64,000 nucleotides of DNA from Arcobacter vandammei. Lineage in GTDB: Bacteria; Campylobacterota; Campylobacteria; Campylobacterales; Arcobacteraceae. The stretch spans positions 28,639 to 92,638 of the forward strand of contig NZ_JADKPZ010000010.1 in the NCBI RefSeq assembly GCF_016106035.1, in the 5' to 3' direction. Position 1 is the first letter of the stretch. Each line of letters starts with the position of its first letter. Below are positions 9,300 through 17,394 of this stretch, piece by piece. Made by a program: the position numbers and the translations under genes. A model generated the notes under the pieces. It worked only from the letters and a program-made list of their open reading frames with translations. It made no database searches and was not told the DNA's origin.

Positions 9300-10377
9300 T
9301 GCAAATGATATTTCAAAAGAGGAGCTAGGTCGTACACTATTTTTTGATGTAAACTTATCAAAAAATAGAACTCAAAGCTGTGCAACCTGTCACAATCCAC
9401 AAGCTGGATTTATAGATGATAGAGATAATGGTGTAAAACAAATGGCATCTTTGGGAGATGATCTGAAATCTTTGGGAGATAGACAAGCTCCAACAGCTTC
9501 TTATGCAAAGTTTTCTCCAAATTTTCATTTTGATGAGAAAAAAGGCTTCTATAAAGGTGGGCAATTTTGGGATGGAAGAGCAGCTACTTTAGAAGAACAA
9601 GCAGGTGGTCCACCACTAAATCCTATTGAAATGGGAATGAAAGATGAAAAAGAGGTAGTAAGTAGATTAAAAGAGAACTCTTTTTATGTAGAAAACTTCA
9701 AAAAACTTTTTGGAGATGATATTTTTAAAGATGATTTAAAAGCTTATGAAGCTATGACAATTCTTATTGGAAGTTTTGAGAGAACTGATGAATTTTCTCC
9801 ATTTGATTCAAAATATGATAGATATTTAAAAGGCGAATATGACTTAACTCCTCTTGAAGATTTAGGAATGTCTATTTTCTTTTCAAATAACAATAACTCA
9901 TGCGCAACTTGTCATATTTTAAAAGGCGAGGGAAAAGCTGGAGAGACTTTTACAAATTATGAGTTTCATAATATTGGAGTTCCTGTAAATCATGAACTTA
10001 GAGAAATAAATGGTGTAAAAGAGAAAGATTTAGGGCTTTTAGCAAATGAAAAAATAAAAAATGAAAAAAATAAAAATGAGCAAATAGGAAAATATAAGAC
10101 TCCAAGTTTAAGAAATGTAGCTGTAACTGCTCCATATATGCACAATGGAGTTTTTAAAGATTTAAGAACTGTTGTAGAGTTTTATGATAAATACAATAAC
10201 AAAGATAGAGTTCTAAACCCTGAGACAAAACAGCCTTGGGATGAACCAGAACACAAAGATACAGTTGCACTAAAAGAGCTAAAAGCAAATGCTCAAAATG
10301 ATAGAAAAGTTGATGCTTTGGTTGCTTTTATGAAGCTTTTAACTGATAAAAAATATGAGCATTTGCTAGAAAAATAG
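9247..10377 (+). CDS. Di-haem cytochrome c peroxidase / MauG-like
   Basis: A 376-residue exported protein (signal to about residue 19) with two haem c sites, C45-A-T-C48-H49 and C219-A-T-C222-H223. The C-terminal TPSLRNVAVTAPYMHNG segment with FKDLRTVVEFYD is the hallmark of bacterial di-haem peroxidases, and DRQAPTASYAKFSP and GQFWDGRAATLEEQ also fit. It would reduce H2O2 with electrons from cytochrome c, or oxidise another partner as MauG does. GTG at 9247 follows AAAAGGAG and lies 53 nt inside the hydroxylase gene. Last gene of the Fur operon; a terminator follows. Confidence 0.88.
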   Translation: MKNLKLGLGIIVLSQILNANDISKEELGRTLFFDVNLSKNRTQSCATCHNPQAGFIDDRDNGVKQMASLGDDLKSLGDRQAPTASYAKFSPNFHFDEKKGFYKGGQFWDGRAATLEEQAGGPPLNPIEMGMKDEKEVVSRLKENSFYVENFKKLFGDDIFKDDLKAYEAMTILIGSFERTDEFSPFDSKYDRYLKGEYDLTPLEDLGMSIFFSNNNNSCATCHILKGEGKAGETFTNYEFHNIGVPVNHELREINGVKEKDLGLLANEKIKNEKNKNEQIGKYKTPSLRNVAVTAPYMHNGVFKDLRTVVEFYDKYNNKDRVLNPETKQPWDEPEHKDTVALKELKANAQNDRKVDALVAFMKLLTDKKYEHLLEK

Positions 10378-10382
10378 AGATT

Positions 10383-10408
10383 AAAAAAAGAGCTTAGGCT
10401 CTTTTTTT
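10383..10408. terminator. Bidirectional terminator between the peroxidase gene and nhaA
   Basis: GAGC at 10390-10393 pairs with GCTC at 10398-10401 around the loop TTAG, flanked by seven A's on the left and seven T's on the right. It works on both strands and serves two convergent genes. It covers the last codons of nhaA. Confidence 0.88.
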
Positions 10409-11617
10409 AACTAAAAGAATAAGAATAACACCAATTATAGCAGCTGTAATTGAACTAGCAAAAATTCCTAATTTTACAGCACTTACGATACTTTCATCAC
10501 TAAATGCTAAATGAGAGATAAATATTGACATTGTAAATCCAATACCACCTAAGAAACCAGCTGCTATAACTTCAGCCCAAGATACAGTTACAGGTTTTAT
10601 AGCTATTTTTAGTTTTGTTGCTAAATATGTAAATGTAAATATTCCAATAGGCTTTCCAATTATAAGCCCTAAAGCAACTCCTAATACAATATATTTATGT
10701 GTTAAAACACTTGAAAAATCTATTATAACTCCAGCATTTGCAAAAGCAAAAAGTGGCATTATTAAAAAGGCACTAAAATTGTGTAAAGCTAAAGATAATT
10801 TATCAAGAGGAGAGTTTTCAAATTCGTAATTTTTATCAAAGTTTTTTGTTTTTAAAGGAATTGTAAATGCTAATAAAACACCAGCAATAGTTGAGTGAAT
10901 TCCAGAACTATGTACACAAAACCATAAAATAATACCTAGAACTATATATGGCAAAATTCTTCTAACTCCAATATAATTTAAAAATATTAAAGCACCATAA
11001 ACTATTGCACTATATAAAAAGAAAATATAGTTTAATTCACTTGTATAAAATATTGCTACAACAATAATTGCACCCAAATCATCAACTACGGCAAGAGTTA
11101 CTAAAAATAGTTTTAAAGAGATATTTACTCTTTTCCCAAGTAACATTAAAATTCCTAAAGCAAATGCTATATCTGTTGCCATAGGAACTCCAAATCCAGT
11201 TGGGTGTTCTTTATTTAAACTAAGATAAATAATAGCTGGTATTATCATTCCTCCAATAGCTGCAATTATAGGAAAAGATGCTTGTTTTACACTTGAAAGT
11301 TCACCTACAAGCATATCTTTTTTTATCTCCATTCCTACAACTAAAAAGAAAATTGCCATTAAAACATCATTTACCCAGTGAAGAATACTCATAGAAAAAC
11401 TGTGATTTGCAAAGCTAATAGAAAGATATGAAGAGAAAAACTCAAAATAAGCACTTGAATGGCTTGAATTTGCAATATAAACTGCAAAAACTGTAACCAA
11501 AAATAGGATTAATCCACTTAAAGTCTCTATTGATACGAAATTTTTTATAAAATCATATCTAGTTTTTAATTTTGCAATCTGTCTTAATTGTACTCTTGTA
11601 AAAATACTATTTTTCAT
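10394..11617 (-). CDS. nhaA: Na+/H+ antiporter NhaA
   Basis: A 407-residue polytopic inner-membrane antiporter exchanging Na+ (or Li+) for protons. The ion-binding region is seen in MATDIAFALGILMLLG (first Asp) and TLAVVDDLGAIIVVAIFYT (the Asp-Asp pair). GGIGFTMSIFISHLAF near the C terminus is the family signature. Twelve hydrophobic segments fit. Its start overlaps the end of the Fur-family gene upstream by 11 nt, so the two are cotranscribed; a functional link to zinc is not obvious. Confidence 0.96.
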   Translation of the reverse strand: MKNSIFTRVQLRQIAKLKTRYDFIKNFVSIETLSGLILFLVTVFAVYIANSSHSSAYFEFFSSYLSISFANHSFSMSILHWVNDVLMAIFFLVVGMEIKKDMLVGELSSVKQASFPIIAAIGGMIIPAIIYLSLNKEHPTGFGVPMATDIAFALGILMLLGKRVNISLKLFLVTLAVVDDLGAIIVVAIFYTSELNYIFFLYSAIVYGALIFLNYIGVRRILPYIVLGIILWFCVHSSGIHSTIAGVLLAFTIPLKTKNFDKNYEFENSPLDKLSLALHNFSAFLIMPLFAFANAGVIIDFSSVLTHKYIVLGVALGLIIGKPIGIFTFTYLATKLKIAIKPVTVSWAEVIAAGFLGGIGFTMSIFISHLAFSDESIVSAVKLGIFASSITAAIIGVILILLVKKRA

Positions 11618-11984
11618 TTTTATTACACTCCTTACATTTACCTTTTAGAATTATATTATCGATTTTATAGTCATTTAGTGAGAAATTAGGTTTATCATAT
11701 ATACATTCAATTATAGAACAATTTGAACAAATAAAATGAATATGCTCTTTGTCTTTTATCTCAAAATATCTTTTTTTATCATTTGACTCAAAAGAGTTTA
11801 TAAGATTTTCTTCTTCGAAATAAGTTATATTTCTATAAAAAGTTGCTTTATCCATAAAAATTTTATCTTTTAAATCCTCATAGCAAAGAGGTTTATGTGA
11901 GTTTACTAATATATCTAATATAGATTTTCTAGCAGTAGTTAGCTTGATATTTGAAAAGTTATTTTTTTGTATTGAATTATCCAT
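11607..11984 (-). CDS. Fur-family regulator, probably Zur
   Basis: A 125-residue Fur-family protein: a winged helix in the N-terminal half (TTARKSILDILVNSHKPLCYEDL, KATFYRNITYFEEENLI) and structural zinc cysteines C86/C89 and C117/C120. It is divergent from znuA, and two palindromes unlike the Fur box lie between them, so zinc-responsive regulation is inferred. The protein is shorter than the other Fur homologue in the window (147 aa), which carries the HHDH motif. PerR or another metal specificity cannot be excluded. Confidence 0.75.
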   Translation of the reverse strand: MDNSIQKNNFSNIKLTTARKSILDILVNSHKPLCYEDLKDKIFMDKATFYRNITYFEEENLINSFESNDKKRYFEIKDKEHIHFICSNCSIIECIYDKPNFSLNDYKIDNIILKGKCKECNKNEK

Positions 11985-12013
11985 AAATTTAGTTTATCAA
12001 AAAAAGCATTAAA

Positions 12014-12032
12014 AATGCCACTAAGTTGCATT
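12014..12032. promoter_or_regulatory. Putative Zur operator 1
   Basis: AATGCCAC-TAA-GTTGCATT is an inverted repeat with one mismatch in 8-bp arms. It lies 30 nt upstream of the Fur-family start codon. Its core, TGCNAC-N3-GTTGCA, is repeated at 12067-12081. Confidence 0.6.
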
Positions 12033-12066
12033 AAAGTTTAAAATGATTAAAATTCTAAGAAAATCT

Positions 12067-12081
12067 TGCAACCTAGTTGCA
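12067..12081. promoter_or_regulatory. Putative Zur operator 2
   Basis: TGCAAC-CTA-GTTGCA is a perfect 6-3-6 palindrome located 14 nt upstream of the znuA start, over the ribosome-site region. It shares the core of operator 1, 51 nt away centre to centre. Confidence 0.65.
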
Positions 12082-12094
12082 TATTAGGAAAATT

Positions 12095-12979
12095 ATGAAA
12101 AAAATATTATTAATCTTATCTCTATCAATCTCTAGTTTATTTGCAACTGTACAAGAAATTACAGTTACAATTTTGCCACAAAAATATTTTGTAGAAAAAA
12201 TTGTAAAAGATAAATTTAAGATAAATGTAATGGTTCCACCTGGAAGTTCTCCTCACAATTTTGAGCCAAAACCATCACAAATGAAAGCTTTGTTTAACTC
12301 AAAATTATATTTTACAATTGGAGAGCCTAGCGAAAAAGTTTGGATAGATAAATTTAAACAAAATGCAAAAAGTACTATTTTTGTTGATACTACAAAGGGT
12401 ATTGAAAAAATTGAAATGCTTGAGCACTCTCACGATGATCACGATCATGATGAAGACAATCCACATCATGAACACCATGAACACGATGAAGATGCTTTAG
12501 ACCCACATATTTGGCTTGAGCCTAGTTTGGTAAAAACTCAAGCAAAAAATATTTATGAATCTATTGTTTTGGCTGATAAAGAAAATGGTGATTTTTATAA
12601 AACAAATTATGAAGAGTTTATAAAAGAGCTTCAGATTTTGGATGAGAGTATAAAAAATATTTTAGAAGCTCATAAAAATAGGGCTTTTATGGTATTTCAT
12701 CCATCTTGGGGATATTTTGCAAAAAAATACAATTTGGAGCAAATTGCAGTTGAAAATATGGGTAAAGAGCCAAAACCAAATGAACTTGTAAAGCTAATAA
12801 CTGAAGCAAAAGAGCATAATATAAAAATAGTTTTTACCTCTCCACAATTTTCAAAAAAATCATCTGAAATTTTAGCAAAACAGATAAATGGAACTGTTGT
12901 TACAATCGATACTTTGAGTGAAAATTGGAGTGAAAATTTGCTTAATACTGCAAAAAGTATAGCTAAAAGTTATGAGTAG
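12095..12979 (+). CDS. znuA: Zinc ABC transporter substrate-binding protein
   Basis: A 294-residue periplasmic protein with a signal peptide (MKKILLILSLSISSLFA). Zinc ligands expected for ZnuA are visible: H54 in SSPHNFEP, H138 in DPHIWLEP, a His in FMVFHPSWGYFAKKY, and an acidic residue near the C terminus. A His/Asp/Glu-rich loop lies at about 111-133. An in-frame TTG at 12077 lies inside operator 2; ATG 12095 is chosen because AGGA precedes it and the signal peptide begins there. No znuB or znuC follows; the next DNA is decayed, so the transporter parts must be elsewhere or lost. Confidence 0.9.
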   Translation: MKKILLILSLSISSLFATVQEITVTILPQKYFVEKIVKDKFKINVMVPPGSSPHNFEPKPSQMKALFNSKLYFTIGEPSEKVWIDKFKQNAKSTIFVDTTKGIEKIEMLEHSHDDHDHDEDNPHHEHHEHDEDALDPHIWLEPSLVKTQAKNIYESIVLADKENGDFYKTNYEEFIKELQILDESIKNILEAHKNRAFMVFHPSWGYFAKKYNLEQIAVENMGKEPKPNELVKLITEAKEHNIKIVFTSPQFSKKSSEILAKQINGTVVTIDTLSENWSENLLNTAKSIAKSYE

Positions 12980-13017
12980 TAGGATAATTATACTTTGTAA
13001 TAAGCAAAATATGATAT

Positions 13018-13187
13018 GCTATATCCAAATAGTGGCGATTTTTTGGTAGATGATAAGTTTATTTTTGAAATTGGTGGAAAAAATAAAAGCTTTTCCCAAA
13101 TTAAAGATATAGAAAATTCTTTTGTGGTTTCTGATGATATAGAAATAGGCTCAAATGGGAAAATCCCACTTTGGCTTTTTGTATTAA
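13018..13187 (+). pseudogene. 3' relic of an AAA (DUF4143-type) ATPase gene
   Basis: The translation (GDFLVDDKFIFEIGG ... DDIEIGSNGKIPLWLF) aligns closely with the last 50 residues of the intact ATPase encoded at 60978-62168 (GDFIVNDTFVFEIGG ... DDIEVGFENKIPLWLI). At the very end the relic lacks 7 bases present in the intact copy just before its final GFLY codons, so the stop is lost and the frame runs on to 13249. The Walker motifs and about 340 N-terminal residues are missing. No start or ribosome site is evident. Confidence 0.8.
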
Positions 13188-13201
13188 ATTTTGGCTTCTG
13201 C

Positions 13202-13224
13202 GGAACTAAGAATTTATTCTCAGC
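13202..13224 (-). repeat. Short palindromic repeat, copy 1 (inverted)
   Basis: Read on the minus strand it contains CTGAGAAT-AA-ATTCTTAG followed by TTCC. It is identical over its full 23 bases to the copy at 23897-23920 and is inverted relative to copy 2. Confidence 0.75.
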
Positions 13225-13258
13225 TCTTCAAAAAATAAATCTTCACTAACAAGCTTTT

Positions 13259-13282
13259 GGCTAAGGATAAATCCTTAGTTCC
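13259..13282 (+). repeat. Short palindromic repeat, copy 2
   Basis: GG, then the perfect palindrome CTAAGGAT-AA-ATCCTTAG, then TTCC. It differs from the other two copies by three transitions, two of which compensate each other and keep the stem paired. Confidence 0.75.
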
Positions 13283-13356
13283 AAAAATTTTAAAGTATAT
13301 TTTTCATCATACTACTGAATAACTTACAATCATTCGGTAGTGTAGTACCGAATAAA

Positions 13357-13911
13357 TCAAATCTCTTTTATCATATGATGAAACTTTGTTCCTGATACTT
13401 CCAAAGTGTCATTTATACAAAAGCCCATTTTTTCATACAAATTTCTAGCTTTCTCTTTTTTGTAATCTACTAAAAGTGAAGTTTTTTTAAAGCCTTTTTC
13501 TTTTGCTAAATCAAAGAAATAGGCAAAAAACTCTTTTGCTATCCCTTGCCCTTGAAAGTTTTCATCTACACTTATAGTATCAAGATAAAATTCATCAGGA
13601 AAACACTCTTTTTCAAATGAATTTAAAAAAATATTTTTTGTTTTTAAGTGTTCTAGCATTGGTTTATCCAAGATTTCAACATCATTTGAAGAGTAGGCTA
13701 TTAAGATTCCTACTATTTTTTGCTCTTTTGTATAAGTGTAAATATTGTTGTATGAAAGCCTACAAATATCCATTTTTATATATTTTTCCAAAGTCTCTTT
13801 TACTTTTTCTGGCTCTTTTTCACCTGTTAGTGTGTTTGCAATATCATCAATTGCATTTACTATTAGTTTTGAGATATTTTCTATATTTTGTTTATTCGCT
13901 TTTTCTATCAT
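13357..13911 (-). CDS. GNAT-family N-acetyltransferase
   Basis: A 184-residue acetyltransferase with the acetyl-CoA binding segment LDTISVDENFQGQGIAKEFF (Q/RxxGxG/A) at about 111-130 and ARNLYEKMGF near the C terminus. The substrate is unknown. The start overlaps the 3' end of the upstream PLP-enzyme gene by 20 nt, so it is the third gene of the metB operon. A role in acylating a sulfur amino-acid intermediate is possible but only inferred from position. Confidence 0.82.
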   Translation of the reverse strand: MIEKANKQNIENISKLIVNAIDDIANTLTGEKEPEKVKETLEKYIKMDICRLSYNNIYTYTKEQKIVGILIAYSSNDVEILDKPMLEHLKTKNIFLNSFEKECFPDEFYLDTISVDENFQGQGIAKEFFAYFFDLAKEKGFKKTSLLVDYKKEKARNLYEKMGFCINDTLEVSGTKFHHMIKEI

Positions 13912-15409
13912 AAATATCTAAAATCCTTAAAAACTCATTTTTTATCTCATCAATATTTTCAACTCCAACAGAAATTCTTATAAGATTTTTTGGAAGTTCG
14001 ATTTTTTTTAGAAACTCTTTCCCCTTTTGGCTTGTTATTAAGTCATAATGTGCCAAATATGTGTAAGGCATAAGTAGAGTAAATTCAGTTCCAAGGCTGG
14101 GACCTTTTGCTAAGTTTAGGCTATTGTAAATTTTTTCAAAATCATTTTCTATATAAATTGATACTATTCCACAAAGGCTATTTTCATCAATCATTAGTTT
14201 TTGATAATTCTCGAAATTCTCTTCATCTAAACATGAATAAACCTTTGAAATATATGGTAAAGTATGTAAAAACTCGATAAGCTCTTTTGTATTTTGAGAT
14301 ATTTTTTTCACTCTTTTTTCATAATTTACAATCTCTTTTGCCATTCTTTGCATATCTTTTATATATGGCTCATCGCTTTGTTTAAAGAGTTCATTTTTGA
14401 TATGTGAGATTTTAAAATTGCTATTTAAAATTATAGCACCCATTAAAACATCGGCATTTCCACAGGCAAATTTTGTCAAACTCTCTACAAAAATATCAGC
14501 ATAAGGTTTCAAATTTAGATTATAAGGAGTTGCAAAAGTTGAATCAATTACCAAAACAATATTGTATCTATCGCAAAGCTCTCGCAGTTTTTCTAAATTT
14601 GCAGTTTTTACAAGAGGATTTGTAGGAACTTCTGTGATTATACAAGAGACTCTATTTCCTTGTTCTTTTAGATAAAGTTCAAGTTCATTTAAATTTGTAA
14701 CATCATAAAAAACTTTGCTCTCTTCAAAATAGTGATTTACAATATTTGTAGTATCCAAATATAGCCATCCAAACTGGATTAAAACAGATTTTCCATTTCT
14801 TGCTTGGATGTTTTTTACACCTTTTAAAACACTATAAACTGCATTCATTCCAGATGGGCTTAAACAGATATTCTCTTCTTTCTCTTTGTAGCCATCTGCT
14901 AAAGTTTTTAAGATAATATCTTTTGAAATTTCACTATTTTCAAGCTCTTCATTTTGTTTTTTATCTATTAATTTTAAATCATACAAATAATCTTCAGCAA
15001 GTCTTGAACTTAAGTTATATCCAACATATTGAATAAATTTTAAAACCTTTTGGTGTTGTCTTCCTTTTAATACTTTTATCACTCCAAAAGGCTCAAAAAA
15101 CTCAAATTTATTATGAATAAAATATCTACTACTTACAACTTCTACTGCTTTTTTGCTACTTAATAGCACCAATTCATATTCATTTGATACTTCATATTTC
15201 TCTTTTAAATAAGTTGCCAATTTTTTCAAATATGGATGTATTACAAATCTAGGATATGCAACAGTTATTTTTTCTAAAATCTCTGGTGTTTGCTCTTCAT
15301 AATCAATTACATCTTGTAAAGTTGGCATTGAAGTTGAAACGGCATGAATATTTTTTTGTGGAAGAGTCTCTCCACATTCTATTGGTTTAAAATTTGAACT
15401 ATCTTTCAT
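13892..15409 (-). CDS. Long cystathionine gamma-synthase-like PLP enzyme
   Basis: A 505-residue Cys/Met-metabolism PLP-dependent transferase. The core shows ITEVPTNPLVKTANL, LVIDSTFATPYNLNL and the PLP lysine in ESLTKFACGNADVLMG. It is about 110-120 residues longer than bacterial MetB because of an N-terminal region containing AYPRFVIHPYLKKLATYLK, an arrangement I associate with fungal-type cystathionine gamma-synthases. The start overlaps the metB stop by 4 nt (ATGA), so the two related enzymes are translationally coupled. The usual glycine-rich PLP-phosphate loop appears as SPSGMNAVYSVLKG. Exact substrate unknown. Confidence 0.78.
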   Translation of the reverse strand: MKDSSNFKPIECGETLPQKNIHAVSTSMPTLQDVIDYEEQTPEILEKITVAYPRFVIHPYLKKLATYLKEKYEVSNEYELVLLSSKKAVEVVSSRYFIHNKFEFFEPFGVIKVLKGRQHQKVLKFIQYVGYNLSSRLAEDYLYDLKLIDKKQNEELENSEISKDIILKTLADGYKEKEENICLSPSGMNAVYSVLKGVKNIQARNGKSVLIQFGWLYLDTTNIVNHYFEESKVFYDVTNLNELELYLKEQGNRVSCIITEVPTNPLVKTANLEKLRELCDRYNIVLVIDSTFATPYNLNLKPYADIFVESLTKFACGNADVLMGAIILNSNFKISHIKNELFKQSDEPYIKDMQRMAKEIVNYEKRVKKISQNTKELIEFLHTLPYISKVYSCLDEENFENYQKLMIDENSLCGIVSIYIENDFEKIYNSLNLAKGPSLGTEFTLLMPYTYLAHYDLITSQKGKEFLKKIELPKNLIRISVGVENIDEIKNEFLRILDIYDRKSE

Positions 15410-16557
15410 TTTAGTGCTTGTAAAATATCCGCTTTTAAATCTTCAATATCTTCAAAACCAATAGCAAAACGAACTGTACTATCACTTATTCCAATAGCTT
15501 TTAACTCCTCTTTTGAGAAACTTGCATGAGAGATTTTGCTAGGAATTTCAACTCTACTATCAGGACTGCCAAAAGAGCATTTTTCTCCAAATATTTTGCT
15601 ATTTGCAATAAATTTTTCTGCTAATTCAACACTTTTAAAATCTGCACAAAATAATCCAGGGATTATACTCATCTGTTTTTTTGCTAAATTTTTGTCTGGA
15701 TGAGATTTTAAAGCTGGATGAGTAACTTTTTCTATAAATTCTTGTTTTTCTAGGAATTTTGCAAGTTTTATAGAGTTTTTACTACTTGCTTTCGCTCTTA
15801 TTTTAAGGCTTGGAATTCCCAAAGATATAAGATGCACATCTAGTGGATTTTGATTATGTCCATTTGCATTTGAGTAGTAGTGAAGTTTTTGCACATTCTC
15901 TTTTGTTTTTGCAACAATTGCTCCTGCAATTACTCCACCGTGTCCACTTATATATTTTGTAGTTGAAAATAAGCTAAAATCAGCTCCAAAATCAAGTGGT
16001 TTTTGGCTAATAAATGTGGCTAGTGAGTTATCAACTGCAAAAAGTGAGTTATATTTTTTACAAAGTTTTGAAACTCTTTCTAAATCAATTATTTTTAATC
16101 CTGGATTTGTCGGACTTTCACAAAGAGCCAAATCTACACTAGAAGTTTTTAAGATATGTTCAAGCATTGAAAAATCGTGGAAATCTGCTTTTATTACTTC
16201 AATATTGTATTTTTCTTTATAGATTTTTAGTAATCTATTTGTTCCTCCATAACAATCAGCTTCAACTAATATTGTAGAGTTTGCTTTTAAAACTGTTTCA
16301 AAAAGCAAGGCAACACTTGCAATTCCAGTATGTGTACAAACTGCTCCAGAGCCATTTTCAGCATAGGCAAAGAAATTTTCTAAAGCTTCTCTTGTAGGAT
16401 TATCACTTCTTGTATAGTCGTAAATTTTTTCACCTTTTTGTTTCTTTAAATCAAAAGTTGCAGTGTTGTATATTGGAAAATGTGAAGAACCTGTAGTATC
16501 TTCAAAAGGTGCAAATTTTGTAAGGTGGCAAAGTGTTGTTTCTAATTTTTCTTTCAT
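15406..16557 (-). CDS. metB: Cystathionine gamma-synthase / related trans-sulfuration PLP enzyme
   Basis: A 383-residue enzyme of the Cys/Met PLP family joining an activated homoserine to cysteine, or doing the reverse beta- or gamma-lyase reaction. Seen: YTRSDNPTREALE, a phosphate-binding HTGIASVA, ESPTNPGLKIIDL, VDNSLATF, the PLP lysine in FSTTKYISGHGG, and SLGxxxSLIE-like GSPDSRVEIPS near the end. ATG at 16557 is chosen over the in-frame TTG at 16590 because GGA precedes it at good distance and homologues begin with MKxKLET. The lyase/synthase choice is not certain. First gene of a three-gene operon. Confidence 0.82.
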   Translation of the reverse strand: MKEKLETTLCHLTKFAPFEDTTGSSHFPIYNTATFDLKKQKGEKIYDYTRSDNPTREALENFFAYAENGSGAVCTHTGIASVALLFETVLKANSTILVEADCYGGTNRLLKIYKEKYNIEVIKADFHDFSMLEHILKTSSVDLALCESPTNPGLKIIDLERVSKLCKKYNSLFAVDNSLATFISQKPLDFGADFSLFSTTKYISGHGGVIAGAIVAKTKENVQKLHYYSNANGHNQNPLDVHLISLGIPSLKIRAKASSKNSIKLAKFLEKQEFIEKVTHPALKSHPDKNLAKKQMSIIPGLFCADFKSVELAEKFIANSKIFGEKCSFGSPDSRVEIPSKISHASFSKEELKAIGISDSTVRFAIGFEDIEDLKADILQALK

Positions 16558-16631
16558 ATTTTTTCCAGATTTTTCTATAATTTTTGGCAAATTGTACCTA
16601 AAAATTGTTAATCTAATTTGATAGTAAATTT

Positions 16632-16641
16632 TGGTATAAAT
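16632..16641 (+). promoter_or_regulatory. Possible extended -10 for the L,D-transpeptidase gene
   Basis: TGGTATAAAT resembles an extended -10 element 36 nt upstream of the TTG start, in the divergent region with metB. There is no clear -35, as is usual in this phylum. Confidence 0.35.
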
Positions 16642-16676
16642 CTACTTTAGTTTAGTCAAATTAAGGAATATAAGTA

Positions 16677-17384
16677 TTGTTTAGAGTTTTATTATTAGTT
16701 TTTCTTATTTTTTCTTTCTCTTTTTCAAAAGAGAGCAAAGAGTCGTTAATCAAAATTGATGAATTTATAGAGAAATTCTCAAAAATAAATGTTTTTGATG
16801 AAGATAAATTTGTAGAAGATTTTTCACAAATAGGAACAAAAATAATAGATAAATATACTCCAAAACTATCAACTTTTAAAAAAGTTGATAATATTTTGAG
16901 TGAAACAGGCTCTTATGATAAGATAATAATCGATGTTGATTCATCAAAAAATATTTTAAGCGTAAATGCAAAAGTTGATAAAAAATCTAAACTTTTAAAA
17001 ACCTACAAAGTTTCAACAGCCAGAAAAGATATAAAAAAGCCTTTAGGAACTGGAAATATTACACAAATTACACTAAATCCTGTTTGGTATCCAACACAAG
17101 ATACAATAGAGAGTTTTAGAAAAAAAGGTATAGTTTTGCCAAAAGTTGTAAAAGGTGGAGATAAGTTAAACTATATGGGAAGTGCAAAAATAAATCTAAC
17201 TCATAGAGTTGATGGAAAGGATACTTTTAGAATTCACGGAACTTTAAGTGAAAAAACTATTGGTTCTTATGAATCAAGCGGTTGTATTAGGATGAAAAAT
17301 AGCGAAGTTGTGGAGCTAGTAGGACTTTTAAAAGAGTTTATTGAGTTTAAAAGTATAAATGATATACAAGTTGTATTAAGATAA
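16677..17384 (+). CDS. Periplasmic L,D-transpeptidase (YkuD domain)
   Basis: A 235-residue exported protein (signal to about residue 17, FSFSFSKES). The YkuD domain occupies about 80-235, with the catalytic His187 in FRIHGTL and Cys203 in SSGCIRMKNSEV. Such enzymes form 3-3 peptidoglycan crosslinks or attach proteins to peptidoglycan. TTG at 16677 follows AAGGA. It differs from the second YkuD protein (25804), which carries an extra C-terminal domain. The next gene begins 10 nt downstream. Confidence 0.88.
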   Translation: MFRVLLLVFLIFSFSFSKESKESLIKIDEFIEKFSKINVFDEDKFVEDFSQIGTKIIDKYTPKLSTFKKVDNILSETGSYDKIIIDVDSSKNILSVNAKVDKKSKLLKTYKVSTARKDIKKPLGTGNITQITLNPVWYPTQDTIESFRKKGIVLPKVVKGGDKLNYMGSAKINLTHRVDGKDTFRIHGTLSEKTIGSYESSGCIRMKNSEVVELVGLLKEFIEFKSINDIQVVLR

Positions 17385-17394
17385 TGGAGAAAAA

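Larger units (their letters stand above)
12980..13356. other. Decayed intergenic patch without an intact gene
   Basis: The 377 bases after znuA hold no complete gene. They contain a relic of the 3' end of a DUF4143-type ATPase gene and two inverted copies of a short palindromic repeat. At 13330-13346 there is a small imperfect repeat of CATTCGGTAGTGTAGTACCGAAT type, with arms TTCGGTA/TACCGAA. Confidence 0.7.

Noticed and set aside
13016..13249. A 77-codon open frame after znuA as a real gene
   Set aside because: It has no ribosome site or plausible start. Its first part is a clear relic of the ATPase 3' end, and the rest is read-through into a palindromic repeat.
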